Source of the DNA: Kofleriaceae bacterium | GTDB lineage: Bacteria; Myxococcota_A; Polyangia; Haliangiales; Haliangiaceae | Assembly: GCA_020633495.1 (NCBI GenBank) | Contig: JACKDR010000022.1 | Coordinates: 62,001-126,000, forward strand | Reading direction: 5' to 3' | Length of the DNA stretch: 64,000 bases | Part shown: positions 31,241-47,754 of the stretch, one piece after another | Numbering within the stretch: the first letter of the stretch is position 1 | Layout of the letters: every line of letters begins with the position of its first letter | The notes under the pieces: model-generated | What the model was told of the DNA's origin: nothing | Seen by the model: only the letters and a program-made list of their open reading frames with translations | Databases searched by the model: none | Position numbers and translations under genes: made by a program

Positions 31241-34200
31241 GGGACCTCGGGCGCCGCGGGCGGGCGGCGCGGCAGCGGTGGCGGCGAGGGCGGGGCCGGC
31301 GTCGCCGGCGCGCGGGTCAGCGCGGCGAGGCGCCGGGCGTCAGGCTCGTCGTCGAGGTGGGCCCGCCACGGCGGCGGGGTGGCGGCGACCAGGGCGGCGC
31401 GGGTCGCGGCGGCGTCGGCGGCCAGCGCGGCGGCGCGGGCGGGCGCGCCGGCGGCGCGGGCGGCCTCGGCGGCGGCGACCAGCGTGCGCCACGCCCGATC
31501 GGCGTGGCCGGCGGCGCGGGCGGCGTGGCCGGCGCCCTCGGCGGCGTCGATCGCGGCGGCCTGGTCGACGCCGCCGTCGAGGCGGGCGGCGCCGGCGACG
31601 ATCGCGGCGACCCGGGCGTGCTCGTCGGCGGACGGCGCCAGGCGCGCGGCGTCGGCGGCCAGGCGGCGGGCCTCGGCGGCGGCGCCGTCGTGGACGGCGA
31701 GCTCGGCCTGGGCGCACAGCGCGCAGCACCGGGCGTGATCGCCCTGGGTCGCGGCGGCGGCGGCGGCCCGGCGGTAGGCGTCGCGCGCGGTGGCGACGTC
31801 GCCGCGGCGCAGCGCGACGTCGCCGAGCAGCAGGCGCGCGAACACCGCGACCACCGGCTGGCGGCCGTCGGCGAGCCTGAGCGCCGCGGTGGCGGCGGCG
31901 GCGGCGCCGTCGACGTCGCCGACCGCCAGCAGCGAGTTGCCGCGGTTGAACTCGGCGGCGGCGCGCTCGGCGACGGCGCCGAACGCGTCGAGCGCGGCGA
32001 CGGCGCGGCCGAGCAAGGTCAGCGCCTCGCCGTGGCGGCCGCGACCGGCCAGCGCCGACGCCAGGTTGAGCTCGGCGACGGCGGCGGCGTGGAAGTCGCC
32101 GGCGGCGCGGGCGGCAGCGCGCTGCGCGCTCCTGCAGCGCGATCGCGTCGTCGAGGTCGCCGCGCTGCTGCGCGACCATCGCGGCGAAGCGCGGCGGCGC
32201 GCCAGGCGCGGGCGCGATCGCCGGCGGCGGCGGCGGCGCGGCGGGCCATGGCGTCGAAGCACGCGTCGGCGAGGTCGAGCTCGCCCCGGTAGCAGCGGGC
32301 CAGGCCGGCGGCCTCGAGGCAGCCGAGCGCGCCGGGCAGGTCGCCGTCGCCGGGCTCGGCGGTCGCGTCGCCGCCGCCGGGATCGCCGAGGTCGCCCAGG
32401 ATCGCGAGCGCCTCGGCGTGGCGGCCGGCCGCGACCAGCAGCCGGGCCCGCGCCCCGGCCAGCTCGGCGACCAGCGCCGGTGGCGGCCCGGCCGCGGCGA
32501 GGGCGTCGAGCTCGCGGCTCGCGGTGTCGACGTCGCCGGCGCGCTGGGCGGCGAGCGCGGCGGTCAGCCGGGCCCAGGCCCGGTCGTCGTCGGCGAGGTC
32601 GGCACCCTCGGCGGCGGCGAGGGCGGCAACGCGCGCGCGCGGTAGTCGGCGACGCCGGTGGCGGCGCGGGCGACCAGCAGCCGGGCCTGGGCGGCGGTCG
32701 CGGGCGCGTCGCCCGCGGCGGCGAGGGCAGCGTCGGCGAGGGCGCGCGCGGCGCCGAAGCTGCCGGCGCGCAGGGCCCAGGTCGCGGCGGCGACGGCGGC
32801 GTCGGCGGCCTCAGGCGCGCCGGCGTCGAGCAGCTGGACCGCGAGGTCGGCGTCGGCGAGGCCGTCGGCGCGGCCGGCGGTGATCGCGCGGGCGGCGAGG
32901 GCCCGGCGGTCGTCGTCGCCCAGGCGGGCGCGCAGCGCGGTCGCCACCGCGTCGCGCAGGGTCACGTCGTCGCCGTCGCGGCCGACCAGCCCGGCGGCGA
33001 TCAGCGCGCCGAGGGCGGCGGCGCCGCCGGCGCCGCCAGTGCCGCCGGCGGTGGCGAGGACCCGGTCGGCCGGGGCTCGGCCCCGCCAGATCGCCAGGGC
33101 GCGGGCGACGTCGCGGCCGGGATCGTCGTCGAGGCGCGCCGCCAGGGCGGTGGCGACCGCGACCGCGCCGTCGGCGACGGCCGCAGGATCGACGGCGAGC
33201 GGGTCGCCGCCGCCGGCCGCGACGCGCACGACCTCGGCGGCGAGGCCGGGCAGGCCGCCGCAGGCGTGGTGCAGGGCGCGCGCCCAGGCCGGCGGCACCG
33301 GCCGGCCCAGCATCTCGGCGGCGAGCGCGGCGATGTCGTCGATCGACAGCGGCGCGACGCGCGGCGCACGCAGCGCGGCGGTCGCGGCCGGCGGCGCGTC
33401 GCACTCGTGCCAGGCGATGACCGCGCCCGCGGCGGCCTGGCGGCGGCGAACGCGCGCGCCACCGCGTCGGCACGATCGTCGTCGGTGAGGTCGATCAGCG
33501 TCGCGCCGTCGTGGCCGATCGCGGCGGCGACCACCGCGCCGGCGCTGCGCTCTCGCCGGGCGCCAGGCCGAGCGCGGCGGCGACGGCGTCGAGGCGACCC
33601 GCGCGCACCGCGGGCATGGGCCGACCGGCAGCGGCGGCGGCGAGCTGGGCGGCGCGGACCGCGGCGGCGAGGACGTCGCCGACCCGGGCGCCGTGCGGGC
33701 CGGACAGCCAGGCGGCGCCGCCGTCGTCGAGGACGCGGCTCAGCGTCGCGATCACGCCGTCGGCGCCGATCAGCGACGGCGCCGCCAGCATCGAGCGCGC
33801 CGCCGGCGCCGGCCGGGGCCGCACCGGCGGCGCGATCGCGGCCGCGATGGCGTCGAGCTCGGCGGCCAGCGCCACCGCCGACGCCAGGCGCGCCGCGGCG
33901 CGCTTGGCCAGCAGGCGCGCGATCAGCGCGGCCAGCGGCGCGGGCACGCCGGGCAGGGGCGGCGGCGGTCGGGTCAGGATGGCGCGGACCAGGGGCCGAG
34001 CGCGGCCTCCGCGAACGCGGGGCGCGCCCGCGGCGGCGTGGTGCAGGGTCGCGCCGAGGCCGTAGAGATCGGAGCGTGGCTCGGCGGCGCCGGCGAGCGC
34101 CTCGGGCGCGAGGTAGCGCGGCGTGCCGCGGGCGGCGCCGAGGGCGGCGGCGCGGCTCGCCAGGCCGAGGTCGACGAGCACGGCGCGGACCTCGGCGCCG

Positions 34201-34643
34201 TCGCCCTGGACCAGCACGTTGGCGGGCGTGACATCGTGGTGAAGCAGGCCGGCGCCGTGGAGCGCGGCGAGGGCGTCGGAGAGGTCGCGCGCCACCGACC
34301 ACAGCAGGCGGGCGCGCTCGGCCTCCGGGGTGGCCGCCACCGCGTCGAGCAGGGGCCGGCCCGGCACCAGCTCGGCGGTGAAGAACACGGTCCCGGCGTC
34401 CAGCGGCCCGTCCTGGGCGACCGCGACCTCGCGGACCCGGGGCAGGGCGCGGTGCTCGACCCCGGCGAGGTGTCCGAACTCGGCCAGCAGCGCGCGCTCC
34501 TCGGCCGCGGTGGCCCCGGTGGCCAGCGCCTTGAGCACCCCGATCCCGCCGTCCGCGTCACGCACCCGGAACACGCGGCCCTGCCGGCCCGCCCCCAGCG
34601 GACCCAGGATCTCGTACCGACCGTTGACGACTTCGGCCACCAT
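31237..34643 (-). pseudogene. Ser/Thr protein kinase fused to ATPase-like and TPR regions, reading frame broken
   Basis: From ATG 34643 a kinase domain is complete: GAGRQGRVF glycine loop, VLKAL lysine, LHHDVTPANV catalytic loop (His-His-Asp instead of His-Arg-Asp), VDLGLAS and YLAPEAL. An AAA-like region follows whose P-loop is degenerate (WLSGPHGARVGD, no GKS/T), then long Ala-rich TPR helices to the stop at 31237. Coding potential switches frame near 33,550, 33,440, 32,635, 32,190 and 32,120; each needs a one-base indel, always in GC repeats. Protein kinases of this layout (PknK-like) often precede sigma-54 activators in myxobacteria, and the ATGA overlap with the activator is intact. Decayed gene or sequencing indels. 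Confidence 0.65.
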
Positions 34644-34870
34644 CTCGACCTTACTGCCAACCGAGTGGCCGGGCTCAACCAACTCCGTTGCCAAAACTCG
34701 CCAACCCACGCAGCACCCGGGTCTCGGGGACCCGTACCGATCGGCCGAGATCCGGACACTCCCGGCGCGTGGCCGGCCCTCGCGGTCCCGCACGAAGTGA
34801 CCGGTGACCGGACAGTCCGTTGGTGAGGTGGGAAGTTCGGCCGCACGAGGCCGCGTGGTATCGTGGGGCG

Positions 34871-36516
34871 GTGTCGGAGGAAGACCGCCAGCGGCGCCGG
34901 CTCGGCGATGCGACCCGGGACCGCATCGCGGATCTCGCGGACGGCTGGAAGCTTCCTGGACAAGAGGCTGAGAAGAAAGCGGAAACCGCCCGCTCCGAGA
35001 CCGACGCCGGGGCCACCGAGCCCTACGAGAAGGCGGGCGAGGGCTTCGAGGCCGAGGCCTCGACCACGGTGGCGCCGCCGCCGCCGGAGGCCCTCGCCGT
35101 GCTGCGCGACGCCGCGGCCCAGGCCACCTCGGGCGACATCGAGCGCAGCCTGACGCCGATGCGCGCCCGCCCGGCGCCGCGGACGAGCCCGCCGCCGCCC
35201 CCGGGCGGCAAGCGGCCGACCTCACCGCCGCCACCGCCGCCCGGCAAGAAGGCCACCGGCCCGGCGCCGGCGGTGACCGGGACCCGCGCCACCGGCCCGG
35301 CGCCGGCGGTGACCGGGACCCGCGCCACCGGCCCGCACGCGACGCCGCCGCCTCCGCCTGCGCCGCCGCGCACACCCTGCCGGCGACCCCGGCCGCCCGC
35401 GACGACGACGCCACCGCCATCGAGCCGCCGGGCGCCCGCCCGGGCGCGAGCGAGGCCGCGGCCACGCCCGCGCACCGGGTCGCCGGCCTGCGCGACGCGC
35501 CGACCCTGCGCCGTCGCCCCGGCCTCCTCGGCGACCTGCGCTACGTCTTCACCGTCTGGTCCGGGGTCCGCCGCGCCCGCCGCGAGCTGGCCACGGTCGA
35601 GGCCGAGCTGAGCTCGCAGAAGGCGGCGCGCGCCGATCGCCTCGCCGAGCTCGGCCGCTCCGCGATCGCCGACGACCGCTTCGATCAGACCGCGGTCCGG
35701 ACCTCGCGTGACGCCCTCGCCGACATCGAGGAGCGCCGGTCGCGCCACGCCGGCGCCGCCGCCGCGTCCGATGCCGAGCTGGAGGCCATCGAGCGCGACC
35801 GCGCCCGCGAGGACGCGCGCCTCGCGAAGGTCATCGAGGAGGCCGAGGCCGAGATCGCGCGCCTCGACGCCGAGCTCGGCCCGCTCGAGAAGCAGGCGGC
35901 CACCGCGCGTCGCCGCGTCAACGAGGTCAAGTCGACGCTGGCGTCGATCGAGGTCAAGGTCGCCACCGCCAAGGCCACGCTGGTCTCGGTCAAGGGCCCC
36001 AAGGGCGACCCCGCCGCGGTCGAGGCCGAGATCGCCGCGCTGCGCGCCGACCGCGAGGCGGTGTCGCGCGACGAGCCCCGCCTCGCCGCCGAGCTCGACG
36101 CCCTGCTGCCGCGGATCGCCAGCCTGCAGGCGGCGCGCGGCGACGCCCAGGAGCGCATCGTCGAGGCCGGCCGCGGCCAGGCCGAGGCCACCGCGCGCGC
36201 GGTCGAGCTGGTCGCCGCGGTCCAGGCCCGCCGCAAGGTCGAGTCGCGCGCCGTCGCCGAGGCCCAGACCGCCCGGGACCGCGCCCTGGTCGACCTCGGC
36301 GAGCGCCTCTACACCGAGCGCCCCAAGGACCTCACCCGCCGCATCGACGCCGTCGAGCAGCGCGACCTCGCGATCGCAACCTCCGAGCGCCGCGCCATCG
36401 AGCTGCGCGAGCTGATCGCCTCGGTCGAGCGCGGCCCGCTGTGGCGGGGCCGCGTCCTGTGGCTGCTGCTGATCGCCGCGATCGCGACCGGCGTGGTCTT
36501 CGTCCTGACCCTGTGA
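34871..36516 (+). CDS. Coiled-coil protein with Pro-rich N-terminus and C-terminal membrane anchor (one frameshift)
   Basis: GTG at 34871 lies six bases after TATCGT. The N-terminal ~160 residues are Pro/Thr-rich with a 12-residue direct repeat (ATGPAPAVTGTR). Near 35,366 the coding frame shifts by one base: before it the frame reads PPPPPAPP, after it HTLPATPAARDDD and onward. The second part is a ~280-residue Ala/Glu/Arg coiled coil (LDAELGPLEKQAATARRR) ending in a membrane helix (LWLLLIAAIATGVVFVLTL). Reads as a tail-anchored coiled-coil protein, divergent from the kinase gene. Function unknown. The break is in a GCCGCCGCG tract and may be a sequence error. Confidence 0.65.
35252..35335 (+). 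repeat. 36-bp tandem repeat encoding ATGPAPAVTGTR
   Basis: Two full copies (35252-35287, 35288-35323) and a third partial copy of 12 bases. In frame, inside the Pro-rich region of the coiled-coil protein. Confidence 0.93.
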
Positions 36517-36528
36517 CGCGGCCTGTGA

Positions 36529-36550
36529 CGCGGCCGCGGCCGCGGCCGCG
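36529..36550. terminator. 22-bp perfect GC palindrome between convergent genes
   Basis: Self-complementary run of alternating CGG/CCG between the stop of the coiled-coil gene (36516) and the stop of the small membrane protein (36558). Could act as a bidirectional hairpin terminator; no T-tract follows on either strand, so this is weak. Confidence 0.35.
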
Positions 36551-36555
36551 CCGCG

Positions 36556-36822
36556 CTACCCGCCGATCAGCTTCTCGAGCCGGTCGACCGCGGCCAGGGT
36601 CAGCCCGTAGCGCAGGCCGCCCAGGCCCAGCGCCAGCACCGCGACCGCGATGCCCGCGGCGCCCGCGACCCGGCGCGGCCCGGGCTCGCCCCGGCGCCGG
36701 TACCCGGCCCAGCCTAGCCCGACCGCCGCGATGCCCAGGCCCATCGCCACGAACATGCCCGGGGCGGGCAACAGGGCCGCGATCAGCGCGGCGGCGGCGG
36801 TGACGAGCGCGACCCAGCCCAT
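36556..36822 (-). CDS. Small membrane protein of unknown function
   Basis: 88 aa with three hydrophobic stretches (~3-20, 22-42, 52-74) and a basic loop (YRRRGEPGPRR) between the second and third. Starts 69 nt from the divergent era gene. No motif recognised. Confidence 0.6.
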   Translation of the reverse strand: MGWVALVTAAAALIAALLPAPGMFVAMGLGIAAVGLGWAGYRRRGEPGPRRVAGAAGIAVAVLALGLGGLRYGLTLAAVDRLEKLIGG

Positions 36823-36891
36823 GGCGGCCCACCGTACCCGCCGCCTCCGACAGCTTGTGTCGCCCGGGGCGCCGCGCTATACGCTGCCGCC

Positions 36892-39335
<2,444 letters not shown>

Positions 39336-39347
39336 CGCCGCGCGCGC

Positions 39348-40097
39348 CTAGCCGCCCAGCGGGTCGGCGACGTCGGCCGGGCTGGTCGACGCCTTGGCCG
39401 CCTGCGCCGTGCCGCCCGGGTTGATGCCGGTCTGGCCGGCGAACAGCGTGATCGGCCCCGACGCCTTGAGCTCGACGTTGCCGCTGGCGGAGATGCTGGC
39501 GTTGGACTGGCCGCGGATGTCGAGGTTGACGCTGGCCTTGAACGTGGCCTCGGCGCACTTGATCTGCAGGTCGCCCTTGGGCGCCTGGATGCAGACGTCG
39601 CCCTGCTTGGCGGTGATCGTCATCTTGTTGTCGTCGGACTTGATGACCAGCTCGCCCTTGCCGCCGCCGTCGGAGATCGTGACGGTGTTCTTCTCGTCGT
39701 CGAACTCGACCTTGGAGCCGCCGCGCGACACGATCGTGCGGATCGGGTTGGAGCCGCTGCTGTTGTCCTTGGGCGACTTGTCCTTGCCGCCCCACAGCGC
39801 GCCGATCACGACCGGGCGGTTGAGATCGCCGTGCTCGAACACGACCAGGACCTCGTCGTCGACCGCGGGCAGGAAGAACCAGCCGCGGTCCTTGCCGGCG
39901 CCCAGCGACACCACCGGCACCCAGAAGGTGGTGTCGGCGGCGGACAGGACCGGCAGCTTCACCTTCACCCGCATCAGCTTGTCCGGGTCCTTGATGTCGG
40001 TGACGACGCCGATCATCGGCTCGTAGACCCGGTTGGACTCCTCCTCCACCGCGCGGATCTGCTGGTAGAAGTAGCTGGCGAGATCGTTGATCCGCAT
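39348..40097 (-). CDS. Phage baseplate V / VgrG-like spike protein
   Basis: 249 aa. Residues ~25-105 are a gp5/baseplate-V OB fold (VTDIKDPDKLMRVKVKLP, WFFLPAVDDEVLVVFEHGD, RPVVIGALWGGKD), followed by a beta-helical needle of short repeats (VTISDGGGKGELVIKSDDN, VELKASGPI). No effector extension and no PAAR gene beside it. The protein is standard for contractile tails (T6SS, eCIS, phage), but none of the other parts (sheath, tube, baseplate) is in the window, so this is an orphan. GGAT lies just before the ATG. Confidence 0.85.
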   Translation of the reverse strand: MRINDLASYFYQQIRAVEEESNRVYEPMIGVVTDIKDPDKLMRVKVKLPVLSAADTTFWVPVVSLGAGKDRGWFFLPAVDDEVLVVFEHGDLNRPVVIGALWGGKDKSPKDNSSGSNPIRTIVSRGGSKVEFDDEKNTVTISDGGGKGELVIKSDDNKMTITAKQGDVCIQAPKGDLQIKCAEATFKASVNLDIRGQSNASISASGNVELKASGPITLFAGQTGINPGGTAQAAKASTSPADVADPLGG

Positions 40098-40193
40098 CGT
40101 GGCGATCCTACTACGGTCCGGGCGTTCCGGACCTCCCCGGCTCGCCGCCCGCCCCGGAGGCTGCCGCCGCTGCCGCCGGCGACCCTGGCGAGA

Positions 40194-43923
<3,730 letters not shown>

Positions 43924-44001
43924 CGAAGAGCCACGGTGGTACCACGCAGCCTCGGCGGCGCAAAGCCGGCGGCAGCGCTTCCGCCGGCGCGTCAGGCCCG
44001 G

Positions 44002-44007
44002 TATATC
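44002..44007 (+). promoter_or_regulatory. Candidate -10 hexamer TATATC, leaderless start
   Basis: TATATC ends six bases before the GTG at 44014. A weak TTCCGC lies 17 bases upstream. Supports the GTG start of the polytopic protein. Confidence 0.4.
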
Positions 44008-44013
44008 GGGCCG

Positions 44014-45642
44014 GTGGAGCCTGTCCCCGCGCGCCTCGCCGCCTGGCTGCGCCGCCGTGGCTGGGCGCTGCTGCTGGTCGTCGCGTACCTGTACTCGTTC
44101 CCCTGGTACGAGCGGATCCACAGCGCCAACGAGCTGCCGCGCGCCTACCTGGTCATGGCCATGGTCGACCACGGCAGCTTCCGCATCGACGACGGGGTGC
44201 GGCGCTGGGGCGTCACCGCCGACGTGTCCCGCGCCCGGCTGCTGCTGCGTGACGTCGATCGCGTGACCTCGGTCCACGGGCGGGTCCGCCACGGCTCGGC
44301 GGTCGGCGCCCACTACTCGAACAAGGCGCCGGGGTCGTCGATGCTGGCGATCCCGGGCTACCTGCTGCTGAAGGGGTGGCACGCGGTGGCGGGCGGCGCG
44401 CCGTCGCTGGCGGAGGTGGTGTGGATGAGCCGGGTGACCACCGGGATCATCCCGTCGCTGCTGTTCCTGTGGCTCTTGTGGGGCTTCCTGGCCCGGTTCA
44501 CGCCGTCGGTCGGGGCCCGCCGCCTGACCGTGCTGACCCTCGGGGTCGGCTCGATGTTCTTCCTCTACTCGATCCTGTTCATCTCGCACCCGCTGGCCGC
44601 GGTCGCGATCGGCGCGGCGTGGATCGTCGCGGTGGGCGCGATCGAGGCCGAGCGGTGGTCGATGATGGCGGTCGCCGGCCTGCTCGCCGGGTGCGCGCCG
44701 CTGGTCGACTACCAGGCGGCGTTCGCCGGGGTCCCGGTGGCGATCTGGGTGGTCGTGGGCGCGCGGCGGCGCGGCTACGCGCTGCGCGCGGTGGGGTGGG
44801 CGGCGGCCGGCGCGGCGCTGCCGATCGCGATCCTGCTCTACTACCACTGGGCGTGCTTCGGCAGCCCGTGGCTGACCGGCTACGAGGCCTCGGACACGTT
44901 CGCGCAGTTCCACCAGAAGGGCTTCCTGGGCATGGACAAGCTGCGGTGGGAGGCCTTCACCGGCTCGATGATCGCGCCCACCAATGGCCTGTTGTTCTTC
45001 TGGCCGGCGGCGCTGCTGGCGATCCCGGGGTGGGTCTTGATGGCGCGCGACCGCGCCCTGCGCGGCCACGCCGCGGTGACCCTGTCGGTCGCCGTCATCT
45101 ACATCCTGTTCATCTCGGCGCTCAACTTCTGGCGGGGCGGCTGGCAGGTCGGCCCGCGCTACACGATGGCGATGCTGCCGTTCCTGGCGCCGCCGATCGC
45201 GGTGGCGCTGGCGGCGGCCGAGCGCCGGTGGTGGCTGCGCGGCGGCGCCGCCGGCCTGATCGGCGTCGGCCTCGTCACCTACGGCCTGACCGCGGCGCTG
45301 TTCCCGTACTTCCCCGACACCAAGTTCCGGAACCCCGTCCACGAGATCACGCTGCGCCTGCTGGTCGACGGCCACGCGCCGTGGAACCTGGGCTGGCTGG
45401 TCGGCCTGCGCGGCCTCGCCAGCATGGTGCCGTACCTGCTGGTGCTCGCCGCGCTGGCCGCGGGCGCGATGGTGCCGTCGGGCGGCGCGTGGCGCGCGGC
45501 GTGGCGATCGTCGTGGCGCGGGGTCGCCGCGGCGGTCGCGATCACGGTCGCGATCCTCGTCGCCTATCGCGCCATCCCCGGCGGCGGACGCGCCGCCGAC
45601 GAGTCGTACCGGCGCACGATCGTCGGCGCCATGCCGTCGTAG
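44014..45642 (+). CDS. Polytopic membrane protein, possibly GT-C type glycosyltransferase
   Basis: 542 aa from GTG. About eleven hydrophobic helices. Early loop SFPWYERIHSANELPRAYLV and HYSNKAPGSSMLAIPGYLLL resemble the first periplasmic loop of GT-C (PMT/ArnT-like) or DUF2142-type proteins, but a clear DxD or ExD pair is not obvious. Likely works with the lipid-linked sugar made by the divergent GT2 enzyme (inference). Confidence 0.72.
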   Translation: MEPVPARLAAWLRRRGWALLLVVAYLYSFPWYERIHSANELPRAYLVMAMVDHGSFRIDDGVRRWGVTADVSRARLLLRDVDRVTSVHGRVRHGSAVGAHYSNKAPGSSMLAIPGYLLLKGWHAVAGGAPSLAEVVWMSRVTTGIIPSLLFLWLLWGFLARFTPSVGARRLTVLTLGVGSMFFLYSILFISHPLAAVAIGAAWIVAVGAIEAERWSMMAVAGLLAGCAPLVDYQAAFAGVPVAIWVVVGARRRGYALRAVGWAAAGAALPIAILLYYHWACFGSPWLTGYEASDTFAQFHQKGFLGMDKLRWEAFTGSMIAPTNGLLFFWPAALLAIPGWVLMARDRALRGHAAVTLSVAVIYILFISALNFWRGGWQVGPRYTMAMLPFLAPPIAVALAAAERRWWLRGGAAGLIGVGLVTYGLTAALFPYFPDTKFRNPVHEITLRLLVDGHAPWNLGWLVGLRGLASMVPYLLVLAALAAGAMVPSGGAWRAAWRSSWRGVAAAVAITVAILVAYRAIPGGGRAADESYRRTIVGAMPS

Positions 45643-45677
45643 CGGCGACCGCCGCCGCCGTGGTAAGGCCTGGGCCG

Positions 45678-46613
45678 ATGACCTCCGTTCGCGTCGCCGC
45701 GCTGCTCGTCGCCGCCTGCGCGGCGATCCCCGGCTGCAAGGGCAAGGGCCAGGCCGGCAGCGGCGGCGCGGTCGCGGTCACCGGTGGCGACGCCGGCGCG
45801 GCCGCGGTCGCCGGCGCGACCGCCGGGACCGGCGCGGGCTCGGCCGGCGACGCGGCGGCGGCGCTCGACGCGCGGTGCGCGGCCAAGGACTGGGAGGCGT
45901 GCCGCAACCTCGGCGTGTTCTACGCCGAGGGCACCGGCGTCACCGCCGACGCGACCCGCGCCGCGGCGCTGTACGGCATGGCGTGCGACCACGACAACGG
46001 CGCGGCGTGCAACAACCTCGGCCTGGTGATCGCCGAGGGTCACGGCGTCGCCGCCGACGGCGCGCGCGCCGCCGAGCTGTACGGCAGGGCGTGCGACCTG
46101 GGCAGCCTGCTCGGCTGCCGCAACCGCGGCCTGCTGCTGAGCTCCGGCAAGGGCGTGACGCGCGACCCGGCCGCCGCGGTGATCGCGTTCCGCAAGGGCT
46201 GCGACGGCGGCCTGCCGCTGGCGTGCACCAACCTCGGGCTCGCGACCTCCGCCGGCGACGGCGTCGATCGCGACGACGCCGCGGCGGCGCGGCTGTTCCA
46301 GAAGGCGTGCGACCGCGGCGATCCGGTCGGCTGTCGCTACGTCGGCGTCGCGTACCTCGAGGGCCGCGGCCTGCCGCGCGGCGCCAAGGCCGCGGCGGTG
46401 TGGCTCGACCTGGCCTGCCAGCACGGCGACGGCGCCGGCTGCGCGGTGCTGGCCCAGATGTACGGCCAGGGCGCCGGGGTCCCGCGCGACGACGCCAGGG
46501 CCGCGACGCTGCGCCAGCGCGCGTGTCAGCAGGGCGAGCAGGCCGCGTGCGACCCGGCGCCGACGCCCGCGCCGCCGCCAGCGACGCCGACGACGCCGCC
46601 CGCGACGCCGTGA
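45678..46613 (+). CDS. Sel1-like repeat lipoprotein, cysteine-rich
   Basis: 311 aa. Lipoprotein signal with Cys near 19 (AIPGC). After an Ala/Gly linker come about six 36-residue Sel1/TPR-like units, each with a paired cysteine (ACRNLGVFYAEGTGV, ACNNLGLVIAEGHGV, GCRNRGLLLSSGKGV), the pattern of Helicobacter Hcp proteins, where each unit is held by a disulfide. C-terminal Pro/Thr tail. Convergent with the porin-like gene. Function unknown. Confidence 0.87.
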   Translation: MTSVRVAALLVAACAAIPGCKGKGQAGSGGAVAVTGGDAGAAAVAGATAGTGAGSAGDAAAALDARCAAKDWEACRNLGVFYAEGTGVTADATRAAALYGMACDHDNGAACNNLGLVIAEGHGVAADGARAAELYGRACDLGSLLGCRNRGLLLSSGKGVTRDPAAAVIAFRKGCDGGLPLACTNLGLATSAGDGVDRDDAAAARLFQKACDRGDPVGCRYVGVAYLEGRGLPRGAKAAAVWLDLACQHGDGAGCAVLAQMYGQGAGVPRDDARAATLRQRACQQGEQAACDPAPTPAPPPATPTTPPATP

Positions 46614-46635
46614 CCGGCGCGGGCGACGCGCCCGC

Positions 46636-47754
46636 TCAGATGTCCTCGTGCGCGGTCGCCGACAGGATCAGCATGACGCGCGTGGCGTCCACCATGCTGG
46701 CCTCGGGCAAGGTCGCGGGCAGGTCGGGGATGCGATCGAGCTGCGCGGCGAGGTAGGCGCGGACCCCGAAGTTGCGGATGCTGGCGTTGCCGTGGGGCAC
46801 CAGGTCGCGCCACAGCGCCAGCGTGGTCACCACCTCCGAGCCGTGGCGGTCGTCGATCGTCGAGCGCGACGACAGCAGGTCGACGCGGCCGGCGACGCCG
46901 CTGGTCCGGGTGACGTTGCCGTAGGCCCACCACGACGCGACGAAGCCGGTGACGTCGGGATCGTCGCCGGCGCCCCAGGCGTCGATCCACTCGGTGCCGC
47001 CGCCGTACTTCGGGCTGGCGACGGTGACCGCCATGCCCAGGCGGTGATCGCGCGCGGCGTCGGCGCCGACCGAGCCGGCGCGCCCGTACAGGTGCGCGGC
47101 CAGCGACAGGTTGCGACCCAGCCGTGGCATGCGGAAGCTGAGGACGCCGCTGACGTCCTTGCCGTCGTTCTGCTCCATCTGGGCGCGGCCCTCGCCGTTG
47201 GTGACGGCGACCTCGAGGCGCACGAAGCGGCTGGTCATGACGCCGCCGAGCCCGAGGTCGGACGGCTCGACGAGGCCGGTGGCCTCGCCGATCGTCGCGC
47301 GCAGCGCGCGCAGGTCGTAGCCGCTCTCGACCGCCTCGATCCACGCGTCCGGCATCAGGCCGCCGCGCAGCTCGAAGCGGACCGGGCCGTGCGGGTGGCC
47401 GCGCCAGCTCAGCCACGCGCGCTTGGCGCGGACGATCAGCGAGCCGGCCTCGGGATCGAGCGTGCCCGGCGCCGGCGTCGGGCGCACCGTCTCGAGCCGG
47501 AGCTCGGCGGTGAGATCGTCGCCGTACGCCAGCCGGGTGCCGACCTCGCCGCGATCGAGATCGAACGCGGTGGCGTCGTCGGCGGCGGTGTGCTCGTAGG
47601 CGCCGCCGGCGAAGATCTCGGCGTCGACGGCGATCGCCAGCCCGGGATCCTCGAGGTCCTCGACGTACTCCGGCTCGGCGGCGGCGGGGGAGGCGAGGGC
47701 GGCGAGCGTGCCCATCGCGAGCGAGGCGAGGCCAGTGGCGGTCGAGATTCTCAT
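46636..47754 (-). CDS. Outer-membrane porin-like beta-barrel protein
   Basis: 372 aa. Signal peptide 1-26 (start ATG 47754; an upstream in-frame start adds nine residues). The mature part alternates short amphipathic strands and turns (GEVGTRLAYGDDLTAELRLE, RFELRGGLMPDAWIEA, FVRLEVAVTNGEGRAQ) as in OprO/phosphate-selective porin-like barrels. The C-terminus (ILSATAHEDI) lacks the usual terminal Phe. Faces the 837-nt non-coding region. Confidence 0.72.
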   Translation of the reverse strand: MRISTATGLASLAMGTLAALASPAAAEPEYVEDLEDPGLAIAVDAEIFAGGAYEHTAADDATAFDLDRGEVGTRLAYGDDLTAELRLETVRPTPAPGTLDPEAGSLIVRAKRAWLSWRGHPHGPVRFELRGGLMPDAWIEAVESGYDLRALRATIGEATGLVEPSDLGLGGVMTSRFVRLEVAVTNGEGRAQMEQNDGKDVSGVLSFRMPRLGRNLSLAAHLYGRAGSVGADAARDHRLGMAVTVASPKYGGGTEWIDAWGAGDDPDVTGFVASWWAYGNVTRTSGVAGRVDLLSSRSTIDDRHGSEVVTTLALWRDLVPHGNASIRNFGVRAYLAAQLDRIPDLPATLPEASMVDATRVMLILSATAHEDI

